In this document: positions 26,368-34,818 of the stretch, piece by piece | Layout of the letters: the number at the start of each line of letters is the position of its first letter | How positions within the stretch are numbered: the stretch's first letter is position 1 | DNA from: Iodobacter sp. | Lineage (GTDB): Bacteria > Pseudomonadota > Gammaproteobacteria > Burkholderiales > Chitinibacteraceae | Direction: 5' to 3' | Length of the DNA stretch: 38,486 bases | Assembly (NCBI RefSeq): GCF_025352645.1 | Contig: NZ_JANXSO010000015.1 | Location: 1 to 38,486 of the forward strand | Program-made: the position numbers and the translations under genes | The notes under the pieces: generated by a model | What the model was told of the DNA's origin: nothing | Seen by the model: only the letters and a program-made list of their open reading frames with translations | The model's database searches: none

Positions 26368-26553
26368 TTAAATCCGCTCCCTACATCGCCATCGCCACTC
26401 CTCAAGCCTTGCCGCAGCAATTTTTGCCGCTTTAAGCAGGCGCAGCTCGAGCTGCTCGTCATTTTCTAGCGCGGGGCTAAATTGTTCTCTGCCAAGACGT
26501 GTATCACAGAATGCCAACGGCCTATCTAGTAGTTTGCTGATTAGTGCTTTCAT
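26368..26553 (-). CDS. Small basic 61-residue protein
   Basis: The ATG at 26553 has GGAGA seven bases upstream. The product starts MKALISKLLDRPLAFCDTRL and is helical and rich in Lys, Arg, Glu and Leu (LLKAAKIAAARLEEWRWRCRERI). It probably shares a transcript with the GNAT gene 31 bases downstream. I do not recognise a family. Its good ribosome site and place in a divergent promoter layout with LysR make it more likely real than a chance ORF. Confidence 0.5.
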   Translation of the reverse strand: MKALISKLLDRPLAFCDTRLGREQFSPALENDEQLELRLLKAAKIAAARLEEWRWRCRERI

Positions 26554-26646
26554 GGTATCTCCAATATGCTGTTTAGATTTGTAATTGGAGTGTATTTTGA
26601 TTCATTATCTGGATAAACCCACGATAACTAAACAGACTGTTCCTCT

Positions 26647-27561
26647 ATGAAAACAATGCCGTCATCTGATGCTTTGCTGGTTTTTGATGCCCTCGCTAGA
26701 TTGGGGAGTTTTACTGCGGCGGCTGATGAGCTGGATTGCGCCAAAAGCTATGTCAGCCAGACAATTAAGCGGCTAGAAGCGGATTTAGGCGCGGTGCTGG
26801 TGCTACGAACCACAAGGCGGGTGACTTTAACCGAGACTGGCCAGCGGTTGGCCATGCGCGTCGCGCAAATCAGGGCCTTGATGGTGGGTTTAAAGCCAGA
26901 GATTACGGGGATGCAGGATCAGTTGGCAGGGCCACTATTTATTAGCAGCCCTAGCGGAATTGGCCAGTTTGTTTTAGCGCCGATTTTGGCCGAATTTGCC
27001 ATTCACTACCCTAGCCTACAGGTGCAAATGACGGCGCAATGCAAGCTGGAAGAGATGGCCACCAGTGGCATCGATTTTTGCCTACATTCGCGCAATGTGA
27101 TCGACGATGGCATGGTGGCTCGGCCTTTAGGTGTTACGCAAAAGCGTCTGTATGCCTCGTCGGTTTATCTGCAAAGGGCGGCCAAGCTGACGCATCCCTG
27201 TGATTTGCGTCAACACAGGGTGTTTTGTCACGAAGGCGTACACGAGCAGCTGGGTTGGCAGTTAGAGAAAGCCGGTGAGATTGTGCGAGTAGAGCTGCAG
27301 CCAACGCTGATCTGCAATACCTTTGGGGCGATTGCCAGCGCGGTGGAGGCAGGTTATGGCGTGGGCCTTTTGGATAATATCGTGGCCGCGCCTTATTTGC
27401 GCCAAGGGCTGATACAGAGCGTGCTGCCTGAATGGTTGGCCACGCCTAAACCGTATTTTTTGGTGTTTCCTTATCGGCAGCCGATGCCGAAAAAATACGA
27501 GGCATTCCTGCAATTTGTGGTGCCACGCTTGCAGGCAAGACTAAGTCAGTCCATGAATTAA
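26647..27561 (+). CDS. LysR-family transcriptional regulator
   Basis: 304 residues. Helix-turn-helix RLGSFTAAADELDCAKSYVS followed by QTIKRLEADLGAVLVLRTTR. The effector half begins LAGPLFISSPSGIGQFVLAP. It is divergent, with 93 bases between, from the small gene/GNAT pair, which is the likely target (inference). Its stop codon overlaps that of the convergent EamA gene (TTAA at 27558-27561), so the two transcripts collide with no intergenic DNA. Start alternatives are the ATG at 26647 and an in-frame ATG four codons in. Confidence 0.93.
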   Translation: MKTMPSSDALLVFDALARLGSFTAAADELDCAKSYVSQTIKRLEADLGAVLVLRTTRRVTLTETGQRLAMRVAQIRALMVGLKPEITGMQDQLAGPLFISSPSGIGQFVLAPILAEFAIHYPSLQVQMTAQCKLEEMATSGIDFCLHSRNVIDDGMVARPLGVTQKRLYASSVYLQRAAKLTHPCDLRQHRVFCHEGVHEQLGWQLEKAGEIVRVELQPTLICNTFGAIASAVEAGYGVGLLDNIVAAPYLRQGLIQSVLPEWLATPKPYFLVFPYRQPMPKKYEAFLQFVVPRLQARLSQSMN

Positions 27562-28478
27562 GCAGTACTGGCGCGAGCAAACAATTTGGGCGTGCTCGCT
27601 GTGGCGGGTTTGCGTGAGTTATAGACCACGCCGCTGATGATTAAAATCATGCCAATAAACTGCGGTAGGCTAGGTGACTGGCCGAGTGCAATAGAAATTA
27701 GTGTGGCAAAAATAGGCGCTAGATTCATAAAAATGGCGCCTTGGGCAGGGCCAATTTTACGTAAACCTTCGTTCCACCAAACAAAAGCCAGTACGGTGCA
27801 AAAGAATGCCATCATGCCAATGGCGAGCATGACATTCCAATCTGGCAGGGTATAAAAATCATTGCTGATGCTTGCTGCAAATGCCGTCATTAACACCGCA
27901 CCAGCCATAATGGTGACCGTTGTAATATGTAGTGGTGAAACACCGTGGACAAATCGTTTTGGAATCGCCGAATATAAAGCCCAGCTAAAGCTAGCAATAA
28001 AAACTAAGGCATCTCCCAGTGCAAAATGTAAATCAAGAATGGCTTGAAGTGAGCCGCCGCTGATCACAATCACTACACCAAAAAAACTCAGCAACATAGC
28101 GAGTAATTGTTGGCGGTGCAGTGATTCTTTTTGAAAATAAGCGGTGAGTATGGCAGTAAGGATGGGGCTAAGCGCCATAATCAGCCCAGCATTGATCGCG
28201 GAGGTTAATTTTAATCCATAAAATAATGAAAAATTAACCCCCATAATCCCGATGACGGACATGGCTAATAATGGGCGATAATTGGCGCGTAATGCGCTTA
28301 TATCCCATTTTTCGCGTAATGAAACAAAGATAAACAGCATCATCCCTGCCAATATAAATCTCCAGCTACCAATGACCATGGGCGATAAAAATTGCACCGC
28401 ATATTTACCAATATGAAATACTGCACCCCAGAAGAAAACAGTCAGGGTTAGTTTTATATAAGTCAGTAAATGTGGCAT
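27558..28478 (-). CDS. EamA-family (DMT) exporter
   Basis: 306 residues, inner membrane, ten hydrophobic segments in two EamA repeats. Repeat one runs from LTVFFWGAVFHIGKYAVQFL to AYFQKESLHRQQLLAMLLSF. Repeat two includes FSWALYSAIPKRFVHG and WNEGLRKIGPAQGAIFMNLA. This family exports amino acids, metabolites or drugs, and the substrate is unknown. It is divergent, across 70 bases, from the LysR gene at 28549, a standard exporter/regulator pairing. Its end overlaps the stop codon of the other LysR gene. Confidence 0.93.
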   Translation of the reverse strand: MPHLLTYIKLTLTVFFWGAVFHIGKYAVQFLSPMVIGSWRFILAGMMLFIFVSLREKWDISALRANYRPLLAMSVIGIMGVNFSLFYGLKLTSAINAGLIMALSPILTAILTAYFQKESLHRQQLLAMLLSFFGVVIVISGGSLQAILDLHFALGDALVFIASFSWALYSAIPKRFVHGVSPLHITTVTIMAGAVLMTAFAASISNDFYTLPDWNVMLAIGMMAFFCTVLAFVWWNEGLRKIGPAQGAIFMNLAPIFATLISIALGQSPSLPQFIGMILIISGVVYNSRKPATASTPKLFARASTA

Positions 28479-28548
28479 GGTGTGTACTGCTTTGGCTGGA
28501 AATTGCCGTCATTATTGTTGTTGATCCTTGCTATGTATTTAGCAGTGA

Positions 28549-29481
28549 ATGGAAAACAGTTTTCTAAAAATGAAAAACACCGATTTGGATTGGAACGATT
28601 TAAAGTATTTTCTGGCGGTGGCGCGGGAAGGCGGCTTAAGCGCGGCTGCGCTAAAGCTGGGGGGGAGTGCATCAACCGTATCCCGTCATATTTCAGCTTT
28701 GGAAAACCGCTTGGGGGTTAAGCTGTTTTTACGCCAGCAAACCGGCTATCTGCTAACAGATCAGGGAACGAGCATTTTGATGCGGGTCACTGAAGTTGAA
28801 AACGCCATGCTCACCGTAGAAAGAAATGGCGATCAATTGCAGTCTGTGGATGAAGTGAGTGGCTTAATTCGTCTTGCTGCGGCAGAATCTCTGGCCAGTT
28901 ATTTAATCATGCCGCATATGCCAGAGTTTCTGGCCTTATATCCCAAAATGCAGGTTGAATTATTAGTCGGCGCCCTGCCTGCTAATCTGGCGCGGCGTGA
29001 AGCAGATGTGGCATTGCGCTATGGCGATTCAATTGTGGTTGATAATAACCAAGATTACATTACGCATTTTGTTGGTTATGTACATTTTGCACCGTACTGC
29101 CAGAAGTCTTTGCTTGCTGATTTAAGCGCTGAGCAAGACCCTTGGAAAACGCTGCCAATTATTGAATTAAGTGATTGCTGGGCTTATTTGCCAATGGTGA
29201 AATGGCTAAAGCAAATTACCCAAAATCGAGCCCCTTTAATTAAAGGCAATACGCTGCATACTCAGTATGTTGCGGTGAGGTGTGGACTTGGAATTACGCT
29301 TCTGCCTGAATATGTCGGTGATATTGATGACATGCTGGTTAAGCTGGATGCCCCTTCGGTGGTTCCGTCACGCGAGCTGTGGCTGGTTTATCACCGCGAT
29401 TTAAAAGCCAGTCAGCGCGTGCTAGCGATGAAAGATTTTTTGATTAAACTTTTGGCCAAGGTTCTTGATAGCAAAGTCTAA
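28549..29481 (+). CDS. LysR-family transcriptional regulator
   Basis: 310 residues. Helix-turn-helix AREGGLSAAALKLGGSASTV followed by SRHISALENRLGVKLFLRQQ. The effector domain starts SGLIRLAAAESLASYLIMP. DLDWNDLKYFLAVAREGG is typical of LysR proteins of the Burkholderia/Chromobacterium type. The ATG at 28549 gives seven residues before an internal ATG at 28570, and neither has a strong ribosome site. It is transcribed away from the EamA exporter, its likely target (inference). Confidence 0.93.
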   Translation: MENSFLKMKNTDLDWNDLKYFLAVAREGGLSAAALKLGGSASTVSRHISALENRLGVKLFLRQQTGYLLTDQGTSILMRVTEVENAMLTVERNGDQLQSVDEVSGLIRLAAAESLASYLIMPHMPEFLALYPKMQVELLVGALPANLARREADVALRYGDSIVVDNNQDYITHFVGYVHFAPYCQKSLLADLSAEQDPWKTLPIIELSDCWAYLPMVKWLKQITQNRAPLIKGNTLHTQYVAVRCGLGITLLPEYVGDIDDMLVKLDAPSVVPSRELWLVYHRDLKASQRVLAMKDFLIKLLAKVLDSKV

Positions 29482-29930
29482 TTTGATTCTTTGGTTTTGC
29501 TGTAGTTTCAGCCTCTCCTCGGTTTGCCCCTGCGTATTGATGTATTCGCGCCACACTCTATTCTGTTTGCTTTAGACACCATCCCTGATCGGCTAAACCT
29601 GCTGCGTGTAAGCCTGGGTTGGGTTTACCTGCACTGACACGGCCTATTCTGGGATTGATGTAGTAAATACAAAAATTACTACAATATATTGCGTTGTAAA
29701 ACTACATACTCATTTCGTTTACAGTTATGCGAAAGCAATATAAAGTGTTTATACTACAAAAACTTACAAATAATTTAGTATTTTATAAGAAATATGGGGA
29801 TTAAATTCTATTACGTGAAAGGTGGGCGCAGCATCGCATCAGCACTACTCACCAAAAAAACTACATGCCAGAGCTTGATTGAGTAGCTGCTCAGGCTGGG
29901 TTTCGATTAATTAAAGTCAAAGGAAATACC
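29482..29930 (+). promoter_or_regulatory. Long upstream region of the glycosyltransferase cluster
   Basis: 449 bases, strongly AT-rich from about 29650. TGTAGTA (29659-29665) and TACTACA (29677-29683) form an inverted repeat around an 11-base spacer. TATATTGCGTTGTA follows directly (29685-29698). A third TACTACA lies near 29753. The first two elements recur at 17564-17610 upstream of an unrelated small gene. AAAGGAAATACC precedes the first start codon. No ORF of note. Confidence 0.55.
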
Positions 29931-30851
29931 ATGTCTAATTTGCAGATCAGTGTTGTGATTCCCACTTACAATCGAGCCGATCTTTTGCGCTATACCCTAG
30001 AATCTTTGGCGCTACAAACGTTGGATAAGCAGCTGTTTGAGGTGATTGTTGTAGATGATGGCAGCACAGACGGCAGCGAGCAGCTGGTGCAATCGTTTGC
30101 TGAGCGGCTTAATATCAAATACTTCTGGCAGGAAGACAAAGGCTTTCGGGCAGGTAAGGCGCGCAATATTGGTACGTCCATTGCGGAAGGCAAATATATT
30201 GTCTTTATTGATACCGGCGTTTTATTGGGCAGTAAAACCTTAGAAGTACATGCCAATGTGCATAGTCAATCAGAGTTTCCGGTGGTAATTATTGGTTATG
30301 TTTATGGCTTTGAGGTGGATAACAGCCTGTTGGCCGAGATGTCTGCGCAAATAGATTCTCATACGCCTGATGCAACCATTCGCCGCTTGGCAGAGATGGG
30401 GGCCCACGATGTGCGCCAGCAGCAATATGATGAGCTGGGTGAAAACATCAGCAACTGGCCTGCTCCATTTGATATTTTTTGGACTTGCCACGCCTCGGCA
30501 GAGCGTGAGCAGCTATTAAAAGCGGGTTTATTTGATGAGTCATTTAATAGCTGGGGTGGTGAAGACGTTGATTTAGGTGTGCGTTTACATCTGAATAATA
30601 ATCAGTTTTCCATGGAAAGAGAGGCTGTGTCTTTCCACTGGCCGCATAAGAAAGAAGTGGACGATCAAAAAGATCAATCGGAAATCGCGGCATTGCGCAT
30701 CCATAAAAAATATCATTTATGGTCGACCAGCTTTTATGGCAAAGATTTGAATGACGCTAAGTATTCATTAAATAAAGTGATCAAAATATACCGTGATCAC
30801 ACAGTACAAAAATCTAAGCGCGCCTTAGCCCTTGAAACAGAAGGGGCATGA
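29931..30851 (+). CDS. Family 2 glycosyltransferase
   Basis: 306 residues, GT-A fold, no signal peptide or membrane span, so probably cytosolic. Landmarks: ISVVIPTYNRADLLRYTLES, FEVIVVDDGSTDGSEQLV, GFRAGKARNIGTSIAEGKYI, then FIDTGVLL where the usual metal-binding DxD would be (here D-T-G). The C-terminal acceptor region has FNSWGGEDVDLGVRL, the WGGED signature shared with Glyco_transf_7C and chondroitin-type polymerases. The sugar donor cannot be told. A good ribosome site (AAAGGA) precedes the ATG. The next gene begins two bases after its stop codon, so the two are translated together. Confidence 0.9.
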   Translation: MSNLQISVVIPTYNRADLLRYTLESLALQTLDKQLFEVIVVDDGSTDGSEQLVQSFAERLNIKYFWQEDKGFRAGKARNIGTSIAEGKYIVFIDTGVLLGSKTLEVHANVHSQSEFPVVIIGYVYGFEVDNSLLAEMSAQIDSHTPDATIRRLAEMGAHDVRQQQYDELGENISNWPAPFDIFWTCHASAEREQLLKAGLFDESFNSWGGEDVDLGVRLHLNNNQFSMEREAVSFHWPHKKEVDDQKDQSEIAALRIHKKYHLWSTSFYGKDLNDAKYSLNKVIKIYRDHTVQKSKRALALETEGA

Positions 30852-30852
30852 T

Positions 30853-31578
30853 ATGCCTTGCCAATATCAGAATATCTATCTTATTGCCCCAGAGCTTGCC
30901 GGAAGCCCTGCACAGGATGTGCCCAAACGCTTGCTGGAGCATGGGGTCAATATTGGCTTAAGTAGTTTTTTTTCCGGCACCCCTCGGCTGGCTTATACCC
31001 GCGTCATTGATGTTGAACTATTGGATGCGGGCCTGATTGAAAGCGAAATAGATGCTGCATTGTTTGCTGGCAGCATCCGCATTGGCAGCCAGTGCTATAT
31101 CGAATCTGGGCATATCCCCGCGTTTCATAATCAGCCGGTTAAGCTGAGCACGGTGCAAATTAATGACGGGCCAGTTGGGCAGATTCAAATTGGTGATCGG
31201 GTAGTACTGCAGGGGGTGGCGATTCTGGCTTATCAAAGGGTGGAGGTGGGTGACGACGTTATTTTTGGCCCTATGGTGACCATTATGGATAGCAGCGGCC
31301 ATCCTCTATTGGGCCGTGGCCAAGCGGGCGAGGCAAGTCGAATTCGCTCCGCCCCAGTGCGGATTGGCAATGGCGCGTGGATAGGCGCTGGCGCGACAAT
31401 TCTTAAAGGCGTCAACATTGGAGAAGGCGCAGTGGTGGGCACACAGGCGGTGGTTAGCCAAGATGTGCCGGCTTTTTGTGTTGTTACTGGTAATCCCGCA
31501 AGAATTGTTAAGCGCTTGCTGGGCGAGCCAATAAAAACCGCTGAAACACTGGGCATGGAAAAACTGCAGATGGCATGA
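30853..31578 (+). CDS. Hexapeptide-repeat (LbetaH) acyltransferase
   Basis: 241 residues. The C-terminal half is a left-handed parallel beta-helix: VVLQGVAILAYQRVEVGDDV, IFGPMVTIMDSSGHPLLGRG, IRIGNGAWIGAGATILKGV-like repeats (PVRIGNGAWIGAGATILKGV) and IGEGAVVGTQAVVSQDVPAF. It ends in VVTGNPARIVKRL, the standard CysE/WbbJ/maltose-acetyltransferase finish. The HPLL and DSSGH residues place the expected catalytic His. The N-terminal 110 residues (NIYLIAPELAGSPAQDVPKR onward) are less usual. The ATG at 30853 lies two bases after the glycosyltransferase stop with AAGGGG upstream. Most likely it O- or N-acylates the glycan made by its neighbour (inference). Confidence 0.9.
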   Translation: MPCQYQNIYLIAPELAGSPAQDVPKRLLEHGVNIGLSSFFSGTPRLAYTRVIDVELLDAGLIESEIDAALFAGSIRIGSQCYIESGHIPAFHNQPVKLSTVQINDGPVGQIQIGDRVVLQGVAILAYQRVEVGDDVIFGPMVTIMDSSGHPLLGRGQAGEASRIRSAPVRIGNGAWIGAGATILKGVNIGEGAVVGTQAVVSQDVPAFCVVTGNPARIVKRLLGEPIKTAETLGMEKLQMA

Positions 31579-31687
31579 GAATGGCTTGGCAGGGCCGAGC
31601 GTTTGCGGCTCTCGTGTACTTTTACCATGACAACCTAGCGCGGAATGCTTATGTTGTACCCATCTTGAAGCATCGGTTTAGGCGCTC

Positions 31688-33637
31688 GTGGATTTCTCCC
31701 TTACCTATCAAAAAATCATTGTCCTGAGCTTATTCAGCAGCACGCTATTGCACGCTGCTGAAGGAGCATTGCCTGATTTGCCAGAATCGCAGGATAGGGC
31801 GCTGGGGAAAATTAACTGGGCGTACGATGGGGCGAGTCTGGGATTTGAGACGGCAACGGAGCAACTGATTGCTTCGGTAGATTATTCGGCAAGCAATAAA
31901 ACGGCATTTAATTTTGATGCGGGCTTTGCCTTAAGTGATTACTTTGCGCTTGGGGCAAATTTTGAAGTAAGCGAGCGCTTTCAAAATGCCTTGTTAACGG
32001 GGGTATTTAGTGCGCCAGATCACTTACGCTTGCGGCTATCTGCTGGGCAGCAGCAGGCGCAAAATGAATTAGATACTGCTTTCAACTCGCCAAGAATGCG
32101 GCAGAATAATTATCTACTGAGCCTTAAAAAAGGTAGCAGTTATGGCAGCTTTTTTTCTGAGCTGGGGGTTACGGTATATGCCGCAGATCCAAAACTAGAA
32201 AACGAATTTATTGCCTCAGAGAACACAGGTGGGATGTATTTTGATTCCCGAATGGCAACAGGTAAGCGGCAGGGGGCCATTTACAATCTAAGCCTTTCGC
32301 CTATTCATAATGGCAAGCTTGATTTGGGCTTAGCCTACCAGCGTGAAAAAGAGCTGAGGGGCATGTCTTTTGGTGAAACAGCCCGCAGCACTTTAGTACA
32401 ATACAGCCAATACTTTAGCAATTGCCTGCGTTTAACCGGCGCTTATAATGGCGGCGAAAACAGCCATTTATTTAATGTTGGGATTGCCAAAGATGCATGG
32501 AGCCTGAATGCAAGCCGTGCTCTTGAGCAAGAAAATGGCAGCGTTGTACTGCGTTATGCTATTCCACTGAGCGGTGGTGGCGTAAAAAACACCTCGTGTA
32601 TGCAGTATGGCTTGGAAGCAAAACCCTTGCCGTCTGTGCTAAAAGAGCTCACTAAACGTCCTGGGTATTTGCCCACACTTGCCGTGCCTGAGCAAAGTTA
32701 TTCCTCCCGATCTGGGGATAAATCCGGTTTATATATTGATGCAAGCAATCGTCAGTTTATTCAGTTTCGTTTGCTGATGCCGATTGAAGCGGTTGTTTCC
32801 CTACAAGCCGCGACTGTGCTGCTGGCTAATTCAGCAGACAATGCCTTGTGGTTAATCGATGACGGCGCTTTAAGGCTGATGCTCAGGAATTTCAGGCAAG
32901 GCGGAACCTATATTTTTGACGTACAGCAAAGTGATGGCGCGATACTGCAAATTGAAGTGGTTTTGCAAAAAGCAAAGCCTGAGTTGGGTGGTGCGATTGA
33001 GCTGGTTTCGGCTAGGCGTTTAAATTTTCCAACGCCAACTGGCGTACAAAATATGTCCCCGCAGCAGTTTTCCCGTGTTCCTGCTAGCGAGTTGGCGCTG
33101 TTTAATGCTGAACAACTGCGGGTGCTTAAGCCATTACATCTTGCCGCTTTGTTACCGGCGCAGCTGGCGGCGCTTTCCTCGCTGCCCACGCTTAGTATTG
33201 AGCAATTAGCTGGGCTAGCACCACCGCTGGTGCAGATGCTTAGCCCCGCTCAGTTGGCGGCTTTATCGCTTAATCAGCTGGCTGGATTAAACGCGGTGGA
33301 TATCGAGTTTAGCCCACAGCAGCGGGCCGTTTTACCTGCGGCAACGCTGGCTAATTTTGCCTTAGGCAGCAAAATACTGGGCGATGAGCCATTTATAATT
33401 AGTCCTCCTCAAAGCAATAGCCAAGGCCTGCTGCGTTATACCAGTAGCCACCCTGAAGTAGCAATGGTTGAAGAAAGCACCGGCGAAGTGACCTTAGTTG
33501 GGGCAGGCCATACGGTAATCGAAGCTCAGCAAGCGGCTAAGGGTGTGTACACCAGTGCCCGCATCAGCGCAGTGCTAAAGGTGTTGCCCCCTTTGATTGG
33601 CGAGAATAATCTGCCTTCATTAACTGGTGGATTCTGA
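31688..33637 (+). CDS. Exported surface protein: barrel-like domain, Leu/Gln repeats, Ig-like domain
   Basis: 649 residues from a GTG at 31688, with a signal peptide (IIVLSLFSSTLLHA). Residues about 30-320 alternate polar and aromatic residues with many Gly/Asn/Tyr (FNFDAGFALSDYFALGANFE, NGKLDLGLAYQREKELRGM, LRLTGAYNGGENSHLFNVGI), consistent with outer-membrane beta strands. Residues 335-450 form a second beta-rich segment. Residues about 456-550 are short repeats of the pattern LSPAQLAAL / LSxxQLAGL, roughly eight to eleven residues each. Residues 555-630 look like a Big_2 Ig-like domain (LRYTSSHPEVAMVEESTGEV, then TLVGAGHTVIEA). I know no named family with this order. It lies 109 bases after the acyltransferase, probably in the same unit. 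Confidence 0.7.
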   Translation: MDFSLTYQKIIVLSLFSSTLLHAAEGALPDLPESQDRALGKINWAYDGASLGFETATEQLIASVDYSASNKTAFNFDAGFALSDYFALGANFEVSERFQNALLTGVFSAPDHLRLRLSAGQQQAQNELDTAFNSPRMRQNNYLLSLKKGSSYGSFFSELGVTVYAADPKLENEFIASENTGGMYFDSRMATGKRQGAIYNLSLSPIHNGKLDLGLAYQREKELRGMSFGETARSTLVQYSQYFSNCLRLTGAYNGGENSHLFNVGIAKDAWSLNASRALEQENGSVVLRYAIPLSGGGVKNTSCMQYGLEAKPLPSVLKELTKRPGYLPTLAVPEQSYSSRSGDKSGLYIDASNRQFIQFRLLMPIEAVVSLQAATVLLANSADNALWLIDDGALRLMLRNFRQGGTYIFDVQQSDGAILQIEVVLQKAKPELGGAIELVSARRLNFPTPTGVQNMSPQQFSRVPASELALFNAEQLRVLKPLHLAALLPAQLAALSSLPTLSIEQLAGLAPPLVQMLSPAQLAALSLNQLAGLNAVDIEFSPQQRAVLPAATLANFALGSKILGDEPFIISPPQSNSQGLLRYTSSHPEVAMVEESTGEVTLVGAGHTVIEAQQAAKGVYTSARISAVLKVLPPLIGENNLPSLTGGF

Positions 33638-33641
33638 TGGT

Positions 33642-34658
33642 TTAATCTCTTTTTCGAAACGCCCAAGCCGCTGCGAGTGCTAGAAAAACAAAGGTAAACC
33701 CCAGAATAATCCAGAAGCCATGAGGGTGTTGCGCCAGTGGAATCCCCCCCACATTCATGCCCATAAAACCGGCAATGATATTCACGGGTAAAGCTAAAAC
33801 CGTGACCACGGTAAGAATGTAAATGCTGCGATTAGTTTGCTCGTTTACTTTGGCGGCCACTTCTTCTTGTAATAGCTTGATGCGCTCTACTAGCGCTGAG
33901 ATATCGCTTAAAACGGCGGAAAATTCTTCGGTAGATTGGCGTAAATCTTGAATATCGTGCGCGCTTATCCATTCTGGGGGCCGGTTTAATAGCCGGAATA
34001 AGGCGGCAGGCTCTGGGGCGAGTAGGCGGCAAAGCCTGACTAAAACGCGGCGTAATGCGCCTAAATCGGCCAGCTTAATATTGGGCCGATTGGTGAGTAG
34101 TTTATCTTCTTCCTTATCGACTTTAGTAATGGCTTCACGCACGATTTGGCTTAATACATCGGCCTGATCACGTAATAGATTTACCATTAAATCAATGGGT
34201 GATCGATACAACTCTCCAGCGCGAACCTGTGCCCGAAGCTTATCAATAGAGCGTAATGGCTTGCTGCGGGCGCTAATTAATACATGCCGATCGGCACTCA
34301 TCCACAGTGTGGCGGTATCGGATGGATTAAAGGCAAAATCAAATAGCACATCATTCACCACGCCAATTAAGGCATGTTCGGCGTATTCAATACGGGTAGA
34401 TTGAGAGCCTTCGTGTAATGCCTCAAAAAACTGCTCTGGTAGCATTAAATTGGCTTTTAGCCATTTCTCTGCGGCGGTATTAGATAGATTGAAATGCAGC
34501 CATAAAAACTCCTCCGATGTGGGCTCAAAAGGTGTGGCCAGCCATTGTTTGATTTGAGCCGATTCAATTTGCTGGCCGGGCAAGCCTGGCAAAAATAGAT
34601 AGCCACAAATTATTCCACTGTGATCGGACCCATAGCTTGCACCCAAATTTGTGACCAT
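33642..34658 (-). CDS. CorA-family divalent metal transporter (ZntB-like)
   Basis: Inner-membrane CorA-type channel, probably for zinc or magnesium. The long helical cytoplasmic domain is followed by two C-terminal spans: LTVVTVLALPVNIIAGFMGM, then GFWIILGFTFVFLALAAAWA. The pore motif is GMN followed by VGGIPL, where the GGIP sequence is the ZntB-like variant. The ATG at 34658 (MVTNLGAS) is chosen. The frame is open to an ATG at 34703, and neither has a good ribosome site, so the start is uncertain by 15 residues. It converges with the surface protein gene, with only four bases between the stop codons. Confidence 0.87.
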   Translation of the reverse strand: MVTNLGASYGSDHSGIICGYLFLPGLPGQQIESAQIKQWLATPFEPTSEEFLWLHFNLSNTAAEKWLKANLMLPEQFFEALHEGSQSTRIEYAEHALIGVVNDVLFDFAFNPSDTATLWMSADRHVLISARSKPLRSIDKLRAQVRAGELYRSPIDLMVNLLRDQADVLSQIVREAITKVDKEEDKLLTNRPNIKLADLGALRRVLVRLCRLLAPEPAALFRLLNRPPEWISAHDIQDLRQSTEEFSAVLSDISALVERIKLLQEEVAAKVNEQTNRSIYILTVVTVLALPVNIIAGFMGMNVGGIPLAQHPHGFWIILGFTFVFLALAAAWAFRKRD

Positions 34659-34818
34659 AGCCGCGATGTTGATTGAATAAGATAGGTAGCATGCCTTGTG
34701 CATGTGACGAATTGATTGCAGGTATTATGAAACGTAGGCTATGGAAATTCATCTAGATGTCATGTGAGTGACTTATTTGGGTAATGTAATTTTTCTAAAA
34801 TAGGGGTTTTATCCTTTT

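Noticed and set aside
26337-26462. N-terminal extension of the GNAT protein
   Set aside because: It overlaps the small upstream gene, and a near-consensus ribosome site marks the ATG at 26336.
33053-33350. LSPAQLAAL repeats considered as a DNA-level tandem repeat
   Set aside because: The similarity is at the protein level. The DNA units are too divergent to call a tandem repeat or a slippage site.
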